DNA of 64,000 bases. It comes from Gramella sp. MT6 (GTDB lineage: Bacteria > Bacteroidota > Bacteroidia > Flavobacteriales > Flavobacteriaceae). Below the pieces are notes generated by a model that ran no database searches, was not told where the DNA came from, and was given only the letters and a program-made list of their open reading frames with translations. The stretch spans positions 2,575,001-2,639,000 of the forward strand of contig NZ_CP048410.1 in the NCBI RefSeq assembly GCF_019357415.1, in the 5' to 3' direction. This document shows, piece after piece, positions 9,083 through 18,151 of the stretch. Made by a program: the position numbers and the translations under genes. How positions within the stretch are numbered: position 1 is the stretch's first letter; every line of letters begins with the position of its first letter.

Positions 9083-10069
9083 ATGAGACCATTCACCTAT
9101 ACAAGTGCAACAAATAAGGAACAGGCGCTAAAGGCTACCACTAAAACTTCGCACTATCTCGCCGGAGGTACTAACCTGGTAGACCTAATGAAAGAAGATG
9201 TAGAGCGGCCAGACCAGTTAATAGACGTAAACAAGCTTGATTATAAAAAGATCACTAAGAACGATAAGGGAGGTTTGACACTGGGAGCAATGCTTAGTAA
9301 TTCTGAGACTGCAAATCATCCCGACATTAGGAAGCAATATCCACTACTTAGTATGGCGATGCTTTCTGCAGCTACTGCCCAGATAAGGAATATGGCGAGT
9401 AATGGCGGAAACCTATTACAGCGCACGCGTTGTCCGTATTTTTTCGAGACTTCCATGCCTTGTAATAAAAGGCAACCCGGCTCTGGATGTGGAGCTTTGG
9501 AGGGGATGAATTCCCTGCACGCTATTTTTGGTTATAGTGATAGTTGTATTGCTACCAATCCTTCAGATATGTGTGTAGCTCTGGCTGCACTGGGGGCCAC
9601 GGTTGAAGTCGAGCAACCCGTAGGTTCATCCAGAATGATAGAATTTACAGATTTTCATCGTTTACCGGGAGATAAGCCCGAGAAGGACACTAATCTTGAA
9701 GAGGGCGAATTAATTACGGCTATTCACCTTACCGAACCTGTGTTTGCAGATCACTATTATTATTTAAAGATCCGGGAGCGATCCAGTTATGCTTTTGCTT
9801 TGATTTCGGTTGCAGCCGGACTTCAGGTAAAAAGCGGAACTATCACTAAGGTAGGATTAGCCATGGGGGGTGTTGCACATAAGCCTTGGAAACTTTATGA
9901 TTCTGAAGAATTTCTGAAAGGGAAAAAACCTAGCCAGTCCAACTTTGAGCAGGCGGCAGAGATCGCACTGAAAGACGCCAAACCATTTGAAGCTAATAAA
10001 TGGAAAGTAGATATGGGTAAAAAAGCGATCGTAAGAGCACTTACCCAGGCATTCGAAAGAGAAGTATAG
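9083..10069 (+). CDS. FAD-binding subunit of a xanthine/aldehyde oxidoreductase (PaoB-like)
   Basis: Middle-domain subunit that carries FAD between the Fe-S and molybdenum subunits. The FAD loop is AGGTNLVDLMKE (residues ~27-38), and ASNGGNLLQRTRCPYF follows. Cysteines at about 117, 127, 136 and 155 lie in an insertion like that of E. coli PaoB/YagS, which holds an extra [4Fe-4S] cluster. The enzyme is therefore of PaoABC rather than classical XdhABC type. It has no signal peptide of its own and is probably co-exported with the Tat subunit. It starts 31 bp after the Fe-S subunit gene. Confidence 0.92.
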   Translation: MRPFTYTSATNKEQALKATTKTSHYLAGGTNLVDLMKEDVERPDQLIDVNKLDYKKITKNDKGGLTLGAMLSNSETANHPDIRKQYPLLSMAMLSAATAQIRNMASNGGNLLQRTRCPYFFETSMPCNKRQPGSGCGALEGMNSLHAIFGYSDSCIATNPSDMCVALAALGATVEVEQPVGSSRMIEFTDFHRLPGDKPEKDTNLEEGELITAIHLTEPVFADHYYYLKIRERSSYAFALISVAAGLQVKSGTITKVGLAMGGVAHKPWKLYDSEEFLKGKKPSQSNFEQAAEIALKDAKPFEANKWKVDMGKKAIVRALTQAFEREV

Positions 10070-10096
10070 TCCAACCTCAAAATCAAAAATATTATT

Positions 10097-12280
10097 ATGA
10101 AGACAGTTAAAGCATCGGGAGTTGGGCAAGCCATAGATAGAGTAGAAGGCCATCTTAAAGTTACAGGAAAGGCTAAATATGCTTCTGAATTTCCAGTGGA
10201 AAATAAGGTTTTTGCGCAGGGTATCAATAGTACGATCGCCAAAGGAGAGATCGTATCTATAGATACTTCCGAAGCCGAAAAACTAGACGGGGTTCTAAAA
10301 GTAATTACCTATAAGAATGCCGAAAAGCTGAAGACATTCGATAAGGAAATGACTGCTATTGCTACAGATACTATTGCTCCTGTTTTACAGAGCAACAAAG
10401 TGAATTATTATGGTGAATATGTAGGATTAGTGGTAGCAGAAACTTTTGAACAGGCACAATATGCGGCCCGTTTAGTGAAATTTGAATATAAGAAAGATCC
10501 TTCTGCCGTAATCAAATTTGAGGAATCGAGATCTAAAGCCTATACTCCCGATAATGGTTCTAATTATTCGCGTGGGGATATGCAGAGAGGCCTTTCTGAA
10601 GCTGATGTGGTGGTAGAGCAAACTTACAACACACCAATTGAGCATCATCATCCTATGGAACTACATGCGATTATCGCCTCATGGGATAATGGAAAGGTAA
10701 TGGCCTATGCGAGTCAGCAGATGGTGGACGATGCAACGATCGCTATTTCTTCTACTTTTCAAATTCCAAAGAAGGATGTGCGGGTAGTTTCAGCATTTGT
10801 TGGTGGAGGCTTTGGGTCTAAACTGAACCTGGAACGCCATGCGATACTGGCGGTGATGGCGGCCAAAATGGTAGGCAGGCCAGTACAGGTTACGGTTACC
10901 AGGACGCAAATGTTTACCAACACAGGTATGCGCCAGCAAAATGAGCAAAAGATGCGAATTGGGGCTAAAAATGATGGTACGCTAACTGCGCTTTCTCATG
11001 AAACTCTCTCCCACACCTCTACAAACATGGAATACCAGGAGCCCTGCGGAATGGTTTCAAAAATGCTTTATAAAGTGCCCAATAACGAGGTGACCTATAA
11101 GCTGATTCCCATGAATATTCAAACGCCTTTTGCGATGAGAGCACCGGGAGAAGCCACGGGAAGTTTTGCCCTGGAATCTGCAATGGATGAAATGGCCTGG
11201 AAACTGAAAATGGACCCGATCGATTTTCGAATAAAAAATGATACACAAACAGATCTTCATGAGAACAGACCTTTTTCATCTAGACTTCTGGTGGAATGCT
11301 TAAGGATTGGTGCAGAGAAATTCGGCTGGGAAGATCGAAAGATGGAGCCCGGAACGAACAAAAAAGGCAACTGGCTTATTGGCTATGGTGTGAGTGCTGC
11401 TTCCAGAAATTCACCATATCAAAAAACATACTCCAAAGTGATCCTGGACCTTGAAGATGATGAGAAAGTGCATGCGACCATTCAGATGGACGGGACAGAT
11501 ATAGGTACCGGAAGTTATACAATTATCGCGCAAACCGCTTCAGAATATTTAAATATACCGGTTGAACAGGTAAGTGTTGAGCTGGGAGATTCCAACTTCC
11601 CGGTAACTCCGGGTTCCGGTGGATCCTGGGGAGCAGCTTCCTATTGTAATGGAGCTAGAGCTGCCTGTGAAAATGCTGTAAAAGGTTTAAAAGATAACAG
11701 AAATATTCCTCAGGAAGAAGAAGTAGCCCTTGCTGAACTCCTGAAAAGAAATCAGATCAAAACCTTTGAAGCTGAGGGAATGGCAGAACCATCTAAAGAA
11801 TTTGAGGAATATTCGGTCTTTTCTTTCGGCGCTAACTTTTGTGAAGTTTGGGTAGATAAGGATACAGGAATGTACAGGATCAAAAGGATGGTGAACGTAG
11901 GTTCAGCAGGAAAAATTCTGAATCCTAAAACTGCCTACGGGCAGATCATTGGTGGTCTTACCATGGGTGCAGGAATGGTGATTGCTGAAAAAACACAGGT
12001 GGAGCCTAATTTCGGGAATTTTATTACCAGATCTTTTGCAGATTATCATGTTCCGGTAAACCTGGATATGGCTAATATAGATGTGGTATTTCTACCTGAG
12101 GAAGATAAGATTGCGAACAAAATGGGCATCAAAGGGATTGGCGAATTAGGTATTACCAGTGTGGCAGCTTCTATTGCTAACGCGATATTCAACGCAACAG
12201 GAAAAAGAATGCGTGACCTGCCTATAACTCCGGAGAAATTAATTGAAGCCGAAGTGGAAGAGGGTGTTTCATTATCCTAA
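10097..12280 (+). CDS. Molybdopterin-binding catalytic subunit of a xanthine/aldehyde oxidoreductase (PaoC-like)
   Basis: Catalytic subunit of 727 residues that hydroxylates an aldehyde or aromatic substrate at a molybdenum centre. Family landmarks are VGGGFGSK (cofactor loop), APGEATGSFALES, LGDSNFPVTPGSGGSWG and, near the C-terminus, GIGELG with E683 as the expected catalytic glutamate. It has no Tat signal, matching piggy-back export with the upstream subunit. The substrate cannot be read from sequence; aromatic or aliphatic aldehydes are the best guess from the PaoC resemblance. The three subunit genes form one transcript with short gaps. Confidence 0.92.
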   Translation: MKTVKASGVGQAIDRVEGHLKVTGKAKYASEFPVENKVFAQGINSTIAKGEIVSIDTSEAEKLDGVLKVITYKNAEKLKTFDKEMTAIATDTIAPVLQSNKVNYYGEYVGLVVAETFEQAQYAARLVKFEYKKDPSAVIKFEESRSKAYTPDNGSNYSRGDMQRGLSEADVVVEQTYNTPIEHHHPMELHAIIASWDNGKVMAYASQQMVDDATIAISSTFQIPKKDVRVVSAFVGGGFGSKLNLERHAILAVMAAKMVGRPVQVTVTRTQMFTNTGMRQQNEQKMRIGAKNDGTLTALSHETLSHTSTNMEYQEPCGMVSKMLYKVPNNEVTYKLIPMNIQTPFAMRAPGEATGSFALESAMDEMAWKLKMDPIDFRIKNDTQTDLHENRPFSSRLLVECLRIGAEKFGWEDRKMEPGTNKKGNWLIGYGVSAASRNSPYQKTYSKVILDLEDDEKVHATIQMDGTDIGTGSYTIIAQTASEYLNIPVEQVSVELGDSNFPVTPGSGGSWGAASYCNGARAACENAVKGLKDNRNIPQEEEVALAELLKRNQIKTFEAEGMAEPSKEFEEYSVFSFGANFCEVWVDKDTGMYRIKRMVNVGSAGKILNPKTAYGQIIGGLTMGAGMVIAEKTQVEPNFGNFITRSFADYHVPVNLDMANIDVVFLPEEDKIANKMGIKGIGELGITSVAASIANAIFNATGKRMRDLPITPEKLIEAEVEEGVSLS

Positions 12281-12351
12281 GTTGGGCTTCAGTACTTGAA
12301 CTAATTTTTGGTGAAAGGTATTTTTAGTATTCTATTTTTTTAAATCTAAGG

Positions 12352-12951
12352 ATGAAACTGGCGGTCATAAAATACAGGGTTTTCAAATTGATATTCTTAA
12401 TTATCATTTCATTTTCATTAATCTATTGTCAGGAGAAAAAAGAAAAAGAAAATGTAAAGGAAACTGCCAAAGTTGAAGAACCTTCAGAAAATGAAAGGTC
12501 CAAAAAGGCTGTTCCAGATTATTATACTAGCGGAATTCCGGTATATGAGAAGTTTGAAGATTTTGAGCCTATTTTAAATATTCAAAACGATACCACCTAT
12601 GTTATCAATTTCTGGGCTACCTGGTGTAAACCCTGTATCAAGGAACTCCCGCATTTTAAAGATCTGGATTCAATTTATAAGGACAAAAAAATGAAGGTCG
12701 TTCTGGTTAGTTTAGACTTTCCAAAAGATGTTGACACCAAACTTGTATCATTTGTAAAGGAAAATCAAATTGAAGATAAGGTGGTTGTCCTACTGGATGG
12801 TAAGTACAATGACTGGATAGATAAGGTTTCTCCGGAATGGTCTGGTGCTATTCCAGCCACCTATATTTTTAACCAGGATAGTAATGATTTATTCCAGGGC
12901 GCTTTTGAAAACACAAGTGAACTTGTTGAGGTTATTGAACCATTTTTATAA
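12352..12951 (+). CDS. TlpA-like thioredoxin-fold lipoprotein
   Basis: Predicted lipoprotein with lipobox LIYC (C26) after a hydrophobic helix, then a charged linker and a thioredoxin-like domain from about residue 60. The redox motif is WCKPC (C92, C95) in INFWATWCKPCIKELPHF, typical of TlpA/ResA proteins facing the periplasm. It lies 71 bp after the oxidoreductase operon and 17 bp before another thioredoxin-fold gene. The pair may keep periplasmic cysteines reduced, or may be unrelated to the oxidoreductase. It is a 199-residue, full-length protein. Confidence 0.85.
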   Translation: MKLAVIKYRVFKLIFLIIISFSLIYCQEKKEKENVKETAKVEEPSENERSKKAVPDYYTSGIPVYEKFEDFEPILNIQNDTTYVINFWATWCKPCIKELPHFKDLDSIYKDKKMKVVLVSLDFPKDVDTKLVSFVKENQIEDKVVVLLDGKYNDWIDKVSPEWSGAIPATYIFNQDSNDLFQGAFENTSELVEVIEPFL

Positions 12952-12968
12952 ACTAAATACATCTAATT

Positions 12969-13598
12969 ATGAAAAAGACATTTTTGCTAATAGCTGCCGC
13001 TTTATTACTGATGTCCTTTATCGGTTATGAAATCTCTGATAGATCAAATGTTCCAGGGATAGAGATAGGAGATAAGGCACCCGAATTTAAACTTAAGAAC
13101 ATCGACGGCAAGTTCTATTCTTTCGACAATATTAAAGACGCAAACGGAAAAACTCCTAAAGGTTACATTGTTGTGTTCACCTGTAATACCTGTCCTTATG
13201 CCATAGCGAATGAGCAGCGTCTTATTGAACTTCACAACAATTATGCTTCCAAGGGATATCCTGTGGTCGCTATCCAGCCGAATGACCCTTCAGTTCAGCC
13301 GGGGGACAGTTTTGCGGCCATGAAAGAAAATGCCAGTGAAAAGGGCTTTCCTTTTTTATATCTTTTTGATGAAGGGCAGGAGGTGTATCCTAAATATGGC
13401 GCTACCAAGACGCCTGAGGTATATTTAATAGATTCAAAAAGGATCCTGCGGTATCATGGAGCGATAGATGATAGTCCGCGGGATGAGTCTGGCGTAAGTC
13501 AGAAATTTGTTGAGGAAGCCATAAAAGCAATAGAAGCCGGGAAAGATCCGGACAACAGAACTACCAAGGCCGTGGGCTGTAGTATTAAAACAGCTTAG
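12969..13598 (+). CDS. Secreted redoxin/AhpC-TSA family protein
   Basis: A 209-residue thioredoxin-fold protein with an N-terminal hydrophobic signal (residues ~4-19) and no lipobox. The domain begins IGDKAPEFKLKNIDGK. The putative redox site TCNTCPYA has C72 and C75 in a C-x-x-C arrangement, placed where AhpC/TSA-like redoxins have theirs. Family members are often annotated simply as thioredoxin family proteins. It follows the TlpA-like gene by 17 bp and is followed by a strong terminator, so it closes the plus-strand block. Confidence 0.85.
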   Translation: MKKTFLLIAAALLLMSFIGYEISDRSNVPGIEIGDKAPEFKLKNIDGKFYSFDNIKDANGKTPKGYIVVFTCNTCPYAIANEQRLIELHNNYASKGYPVVAIQPNDPSVQPGDSFAAMKENASEKGFPFLYLFDEGQEVYPKYGATKTPEVYLIDSKRILRYHGAIDDSPRDESGVSQKFVEEAIKAIEAGKDPDNRTTKAVGCSIKTA

Positions 13599-13623
13599 TT
13601 ATAATAAATAAAAAAAGGATCAG

Positions 13624-13657
13624 GCAGGTTTCATTTTAAAAATGTTACCTGCTTTTT
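13624..13657 (+). terminator. Rho-independent terminator, bidirectional
   Basis: GCAGGT at 13624-13629 pairs with ACCTGC at 13647-13652, and an inner CATTTT/AAAATG pairing strengthens the stem. A run of five T follows on the plus strand and an A-rich run precedes it. It separates the plus-strand redox genes from the minus-strand gene ending at 13680, so it may serve both. Confidence 0.75.
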
Positions 13658-13679
13658 ATTTCAATACTAAAGGAATTTT

Positions 13680-14759
13680 CTATTCATCCTGACCATTTTC
13701 GACTTCATTAATTGCTTTTATTGAATAGATCTTATCAACTATATTCAGATCGATCTGATAAAAGCCTTCAGTAACAGGAATATCCTTGCCAAAGAAAAGC
13801 GCCTTCCCATTATAGGAATCTGTTGCACCCCAATTTTGGTTCCAGCTATTTCCATTTCTGAATTTTAGAACTCCATCCTTTAGTTGAATTTTAATCTGCC
13901 AGATCTGCTTATTTACATCTATTAGATGCATGGGTGTGGATTTTTCCCAGCCATCTGGTAAAGCAGTACCTAAAATTCCAATATTTGAAAAATTTAAATT
14001 TATATCAGAATTATAGTCGTTGAAATATTCCATGAGTGCTTTGGTCTCATTTACTCTGTAACCGATCATGAATATTAAATTGTCGGTTTGATTTAGAATC
14101 GATTTTAAAATAAATTTATACTCTTCATCTGCTCTTATCTGTTTGCCAATTTGAATTTCCTGGATTGTGATCTTATCATTGAACTGTGTATTGAGAATAA
14201 AATCATCATTATATAATTCCAATCTCGGATAATACGGGAAGTTGTATTTACTGAACAATTCATTCAGGAATTTTGTTCGTTCTTTTTTCAAGTTATTGTC
14301 CCATTCGGTCCAGATGGAATAATAAGAGGTAGTTTGATTTACCAGGATACTTTGTTTAGGATCAATAATATTCTCCTGAGCTTTGGCAATTATAGACGGA
14401 CTGTTCGTCTCATAAAAAAGAAAGGATGAATTGAGGTATACTAAGAGATAGGGAATTTCCTTATCGGTTACCTGCAGATCATCATTCATTTCCAGCGCTA
14501 CGATATTTCTTTGCTTCATCAAACCTTCAAGAGTATATTCATACCAGCTATATTCACAATAAAGGTTGGTGTAGATCTGAGATATTGCCGTATTAAAATT
14601 AGCTGTTTTATCTCTTTCGATACTTTTCTCATTAAGATTGAGGGCAATCAGGATTCCAATGATTATAAGAAGGATCTCGCCTAAGGCATAGGCCACGTAT
14701 TTTCTTAGCTTATCTTTTTTAATACTTAAAGCTCTGAGATTTTTGAATACTCTACTCAT
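13680..14759 (-). CDS. DUF6090 family single-pass membrane protein
   Basis: A 359-residue protein with the DUF6090 N-terminus: a short basic region, then YVAYALGEILLIIIGILIAL as a membrane helix near residues 20-40. The rest is soluble, probably periplasmic, and rich in charged and aromatic residues. The last ~95 residues (from about GILGTALPDGW) look like a beta-rich SusE/SusF-like carbohydrate-binding tail, with WQIKIQLKDGVLKFRNG; that reading is tentative. The function of the family is unknown. A second DUF6090 gene lies at 44775-45473, inside the cassette array. Confidence 0.7.
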   Translation of the reverse strand: MSRVFKNLRALSIKKDKLRKYVAYALGEILLIIIGILIALNLNEKSIERDKTANFNTAISQIYTNLYCEYSWYEYTLEGLMKQRNIVALEMNDDLQVTDKEIPYLLVYLNSSFLFYETNSPSIIAKAQENIIDPKQSILVNQTTSYYSIWTEWDNNLKKERTKFLNELFSKYNFPYYPRLELYNDDFILNTQFNDKITIQEIQIGKQIRADEEYKFILKSILNQTDNLIFMIGYRVNETKALMEYFNDYNSDINLNFSNIGILGTALPDGWEKSTPMHLIDVNKQIWQIKIQLKDGVLKFRNGNSWNQNWGATDSYNGKALFFGKDIPVTEGFYQIDLNIVDKIYSIKAINEVENGQDE

Positions 14760-14950
14760 GTGCCAGCCTATTTGAACAAATGTTTGTTAATAGCTTAAAA
14801 TGCAGGTAAGGGAGATAGTAAAAGTGGCGTATTCAAGTTTAATGCATGGTTAAGTTAAATAAATTTCTGCCAACTTAGCCGATTCCAAATCTTATTCTTA
14901 ACCTTAATCTGAATAATCACAGGAGTCGTCATTATATTAAAATCAATGGT

Positions 14951-15304
14951 TTATGAGTTCTGGAATAATCTTATGATAATAATGATCAAACCTGCCAGGA
15001 AGATCGAAGTAAATATCAGCTTATTATTTTTCGCCAGCCAGTTGGGAAGGAAAATATCAAAATTATCCTTTTGAGAGTTGGAGTATTTGCGAGCTATCAA
15101 GGTTAGAGGGCAAAATTTATTAAAGATCATTAATACAATACCTTCTCCTATGACCAATCCTACCCCTATCCAGGTGAACGTTGTAATTTTATTGAATATC
15201 CCGGAATATAAGATGTAGAAGATCACCAGGACGAAAAACATCCAGATAATGGTATGGATCAGTTTAATAATCAGAAGTTTGTTTTCCTTTGTCTTTATCG
15301 TCAC
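14951..15304 (-). CDS. Small four-helix membrane protein, function unknown
   Basis: A 117-residue protein with about three to four hydrophobic helices (residues ~12-33, 40-60 and 92-113). The segment NKFCPLTLIARKYSNSQKDNFDI between helices is a recognisable conserved pattern in small Bacteroidota membrane proteins. I do not recognise a function. It is separated from the following NAD(P)-binding gene by 33 bp, so the two may be cotranscribed. Confidence 0.65.
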   Translation of the reverse strand: MTIKTKENKLLIIKLIHTIIWMFFVLVIFYILYSGIFNKITTFTWIGVGLVIGEGIVLMIFNKFCPLTLIARKYSNSQKDNFDIFLPNWLAKNNKLIFTSIFLAGLIIIIIRLFQNS

Positions 15305-15337
15305 ATTACCTCCTTTAAAACATTAATCTATTAGGCT

Positions 15338-15970
15338 TTAATAGGTGAGACCTGGTTTTTTATGTAAATAGGTATCATTCTTTAACTGTTTAATCATAAA
15401 ATCTGCGACATCTGCACGAGAAATTTTCCTGGTGAAAATGTAATGACCTTGATTTTCTCCATGTTTATATTTGCCTGTTCTTCTTCCGCTCACAAAGTGA
15501 CCGGGTCGCACGATGGTCCAATCTAAATTACTTTCCTCAATTATTTTTTCCTGATTGGATTTATCAGAAAAATAGAAGTAGAGGATAAATGGGATTAAAA
15601 ACAGGGTGTAGTATAGGCCTAACTTAAATTTGCTGTCGTTGATTCCCAGGGAAGTAATGCAAATAAATCTTTTGATATTTTGTCTTTTCATTTCAGCGAT
15701 GATATTCTTGGTGCCTTCAGAAAGTATGCTGGTCTTGATGATAAATTTTTTATGCCCTAAAGCAGATAAAACTGCTTCTTGGCCTTTAAACGCATCACCG
15801 AAAGTCTCTGGTTTCAATACATCTCCCTTTTTTAATATGAGGTGAGAATGATTTAATTCAATTTTTTGTGGATTACGTGCTAGCGCAGTAACCAAATATC
15901 CCTTTTCGATGCTTTGTTTAATAAGTTCCTTTCCAGTTTTACCCGTTCCCCCGATAATTAGAATATTCAC
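15338..15970 (-). CDS. NAD(P)H-binding SDR/NmrA-like oxidoreductase
   Basis: A Rossmann-fold protein of 210 residues with the dinucleotide loop IIGGTGKTGKELIKQ at the N-terminus and ARNPQKI just after the second strand. FICITSLGIND and LDWTIVRPGHFVSGR match the atypical short-chain dehydrogenase group often called NAD(P)H-binding or NmrA-like. A hydrophobic segment (LYYTLFLIPFILYFYF) in the middle is unusual for a soluble SDR and suggests membrane contact. The substrate is unknown. It is probably cotranscribed with the small membrane protein downstream. Confidence 0.78.
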   Translation of the reverse strand: MNILIIGGTGKTGKELIKQSIEKGYLVTALARNPQKIELNHSHLILKKGDVLKPETFGDAFKGQEAVLSALGHKKFIIKTSILSEGTKNIIAEMKRQNIKRFICITSLGINDSKFKLGLYYTLFLIPFILYFYFSDKSNQEKIIEESNLDWTIVRPGHFVSGRRTGKYKHGENQGHYIFTRKISRADVADFMIKQLKNDTYLHKKPGLTY

Positions 15971-16211
15971 GGTGATCGAAATTTAAATGTTATAAGATCC
16001 ACAATTGAAGAAACAATTTCCTGATAAATTTAGGATTAAAGCAGATGTCTAAAAATAAGTAACAAACCTTAAAATTGGTTTATTCTTATTTCTATAAACA
16101 ATTTAGATGATCGACCTATATTTGAACTCAAATGCAATCTTATGCAAAAACCTAAAGCCGCCTCGAATTGAGACGGCCAGATATTTTATTATAAATTATC
16201 ATTAGTTCTGC

Positions 16212-17603
16212 CTAATTTGGTTGCATCTGGATCTTAGGATCTATGGTAAAGGTTCTTTCGCTCTCGCCATTTATACTTAAAACCAAATTGTAAAGCTCCA
16301 GACCTTCAACGTAATCTGACCTAATATCTCCTATAATTGTTCCTTCAAGATTAGGATCTGTATAAGTTCTGGTTAATATCATCGGCCCACCCTCAGGCTT
16401 GCGATAGATTTCAATAATTTCAATTGTTTCTTCGCTGTTTCCATTCAAAGTTTTTCCACTCCAGAAGATCCTCCTATTTTGATTTACCAGAGCGATATGA
16501 TTTTCAGGGCTGCTAACGGTTGAGGTAGAGTTACTCCTGCTGTCGGTAAAAAAGACCGTTTCGTTTAGATTATCCTCATTAATATTTTCGGTATCAACCG
16601 TTACAGTGACGTAAGTATCTTCGCCTTCATCTTCACCCTCCTCACAATTGAGAAAAACATGTAAATACTCAGCTGTTGTTCCATCGTCATTAAGTAAATC
16701 CTGGACCTGTATCCAGCTTAAAGTACCTGTTTCCATATAGTCTCCGGCACTTCCATAGTTACCTGGCCAGTCCGTTAAGCTTATTTCATAATAAAGATAA
16801 GGTTCACCTGCGCTTATATCATCTCCGGGAGCAGGTACTGCCAGGCAAATGGGCTCTGCATAAAATTGTCCGTCATTTCCGGTTACAGGAATTTGTCCTA
16901 AATATAGTGGAGTACCTGAATTTGAAGTCCCCAGGTAAAGATCCAGACTATAATTTGCTGTGTAATGTCTGCCAGAATCTGTGCAATAGTTTGCAAAGAA
17001 GCATAGGGTTGAAAGTTCTGTTGGATTAATATCAAAAAATACATAACCATACAGATTTACCTCCCGGTCATCAAAGCATAACACAGGAATATCAACATAG
17101 GTTTTAGATCCAGCCCTAAGATCCCAAGAAATAGGAAGCGGTTGATCTACAAATACGGCAAATTCACTACCCGTTTTAGGAGCTGCCCAGATAATATCTC
17201 CGGGTGATCCGGCGTCATCGCTCAGAACCAGAAAATCGGTTAAGGTAACAGATACTGTTGTCGCGCCTGTTGGCACTGGAATCTCCAACTCATCATTATA
17301 AGCTGTAAAAAAGCCATTTTCATCGTTCAATATTTCAGCAGTTACATCAATAGGAGTATCAGAATCCCCATAGATAAGTGATATTTGCGCAAATGCAGGG
17401 GCTTCCTCTGAACAATCCGGTATATCATTAACCTGTTGTCTTTCTGCAGCGCGGTTGATCATATCATTTAAAACAGGACCTAACGATAGTATGGCAACAT
17501 CCTGCGATATTTCAGGATCAGTAACTGGTTCATCCTGATTACAGGAAGAAAAAAACAGGGCGATGATAACTGTTATAACCAGGTGTAATTTCAAAGTTTT
17601 CAT
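16212..17603 (-). CDS. Large secreted lipoprotein, function unknown
   Basis: A 463-residue lipoprotein with signal LVITVIIALFFSSC, the lipidated cysteine near residue 22, followed by an acidic linker (NQDEPVTDPE). The body is rich in D, E, G, S and T with many short beta-like segments and no recognisable catalytic motif. This suggests a surface-exposed beta-sandwich protein. The neighbours do not indicate a role. Confidence 0.6.
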   Translation of the reverse strand: MKTLKLHLVITVIIALFFSSCNQDEPVTDPEISQDVAILSLGPVLNDMINRAAERQQVNDIPDCSEEAPAFAQISLIYGDSDTPIDVTAEILNDENGFFTAYNDELEIPVPTGATTVSVTLTDFLVLSDDAGSPGDIIWAAPKTGSEFAVFVDQPLPISWDLRAGSKTYVDIPVLCFDDREVNLYGYVFFDINPTELSTLCFFANYCTDSGRHYTANYSLDLYLGTSNSGTPLYLGQIPVTGNDGQFYAEPICLAVPAPGDDISAGEPYLYYEISLTDWPGNYGSAGDYMETGTLSWIQVQDLLNDDGTTAEYLHVFLNCEEGEDEGEDTYVTVTVDTENINEDNLNETVFFTDSRSNSTSTVSSPENHIALVNQNRRIFWSGKTLNGNSEETIEIIEIYRKPEGGPMILTRTYTDPNLEGTIIGDIRSDYVEGLELYNLVLSINGESERTFTIDPKIQMQPN

Positions 17604-18151
17604 AAATTTAAATTTTAGATTTCTTTAGAAAGCGGGCTTCTTTATCACCTGCTTTCTCAAATGAACTTTCAGCTTAAGGATCTATTTCAAATGGAATAGA
17701 TCTTTAAACATTTTTGATAGATACTACATGAGCTTTCTGGAAAAAGCACAATTCCGTCTTTAAAAATTACTCGGGGGGACTAAATAATAGGGGGGATGCT
17801 AATTGTGACCTTTATTTTTCTTTGTCATTAATTTTCAAAAAGAAGCCGGTTTAATCCATTTCTTCTTAGGAATTCAAAATTCCTGTTTTTGAAATATATA
17901 AGTCAATAGTCATCCAATTTAGCTAAGAAGAATATATCTGGGAAATTTTTTAGACCAACTCCCTACTAAATCGCTATAATACTGAAAATGAGCAGGTTTT
18001 AGCTTTATTGAATTGTGTGTTTTAGCTGATTAATATAATTTTAAAGGAGAAGAAGTTCGAATTTTTTATGGCAAAAAAATTTAATTGAATTGTAATCCTT
18101 TAAAATATTAATGCTTCTAAAGAACGGTGGAAGTCCGTTTTAAGAAATAGG
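17604..18151. other. Intergenic region, 548 bp
   Basis: No open frame or RNA gene is convincing here. The only structure I see is an imperfect 10-bp inverted repeat, AGAAAGCGGG at 17627-17636 against CCTGCTTTCT at 17648-17657, with one mismatch. It lies 24-54 bp upstream of the minus-strand lipoprotein start and could be a leader hairpin. The remainder is AT-rich spacer holding promoters for the leftward lipoprotein gene. Confidence 0.45.
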
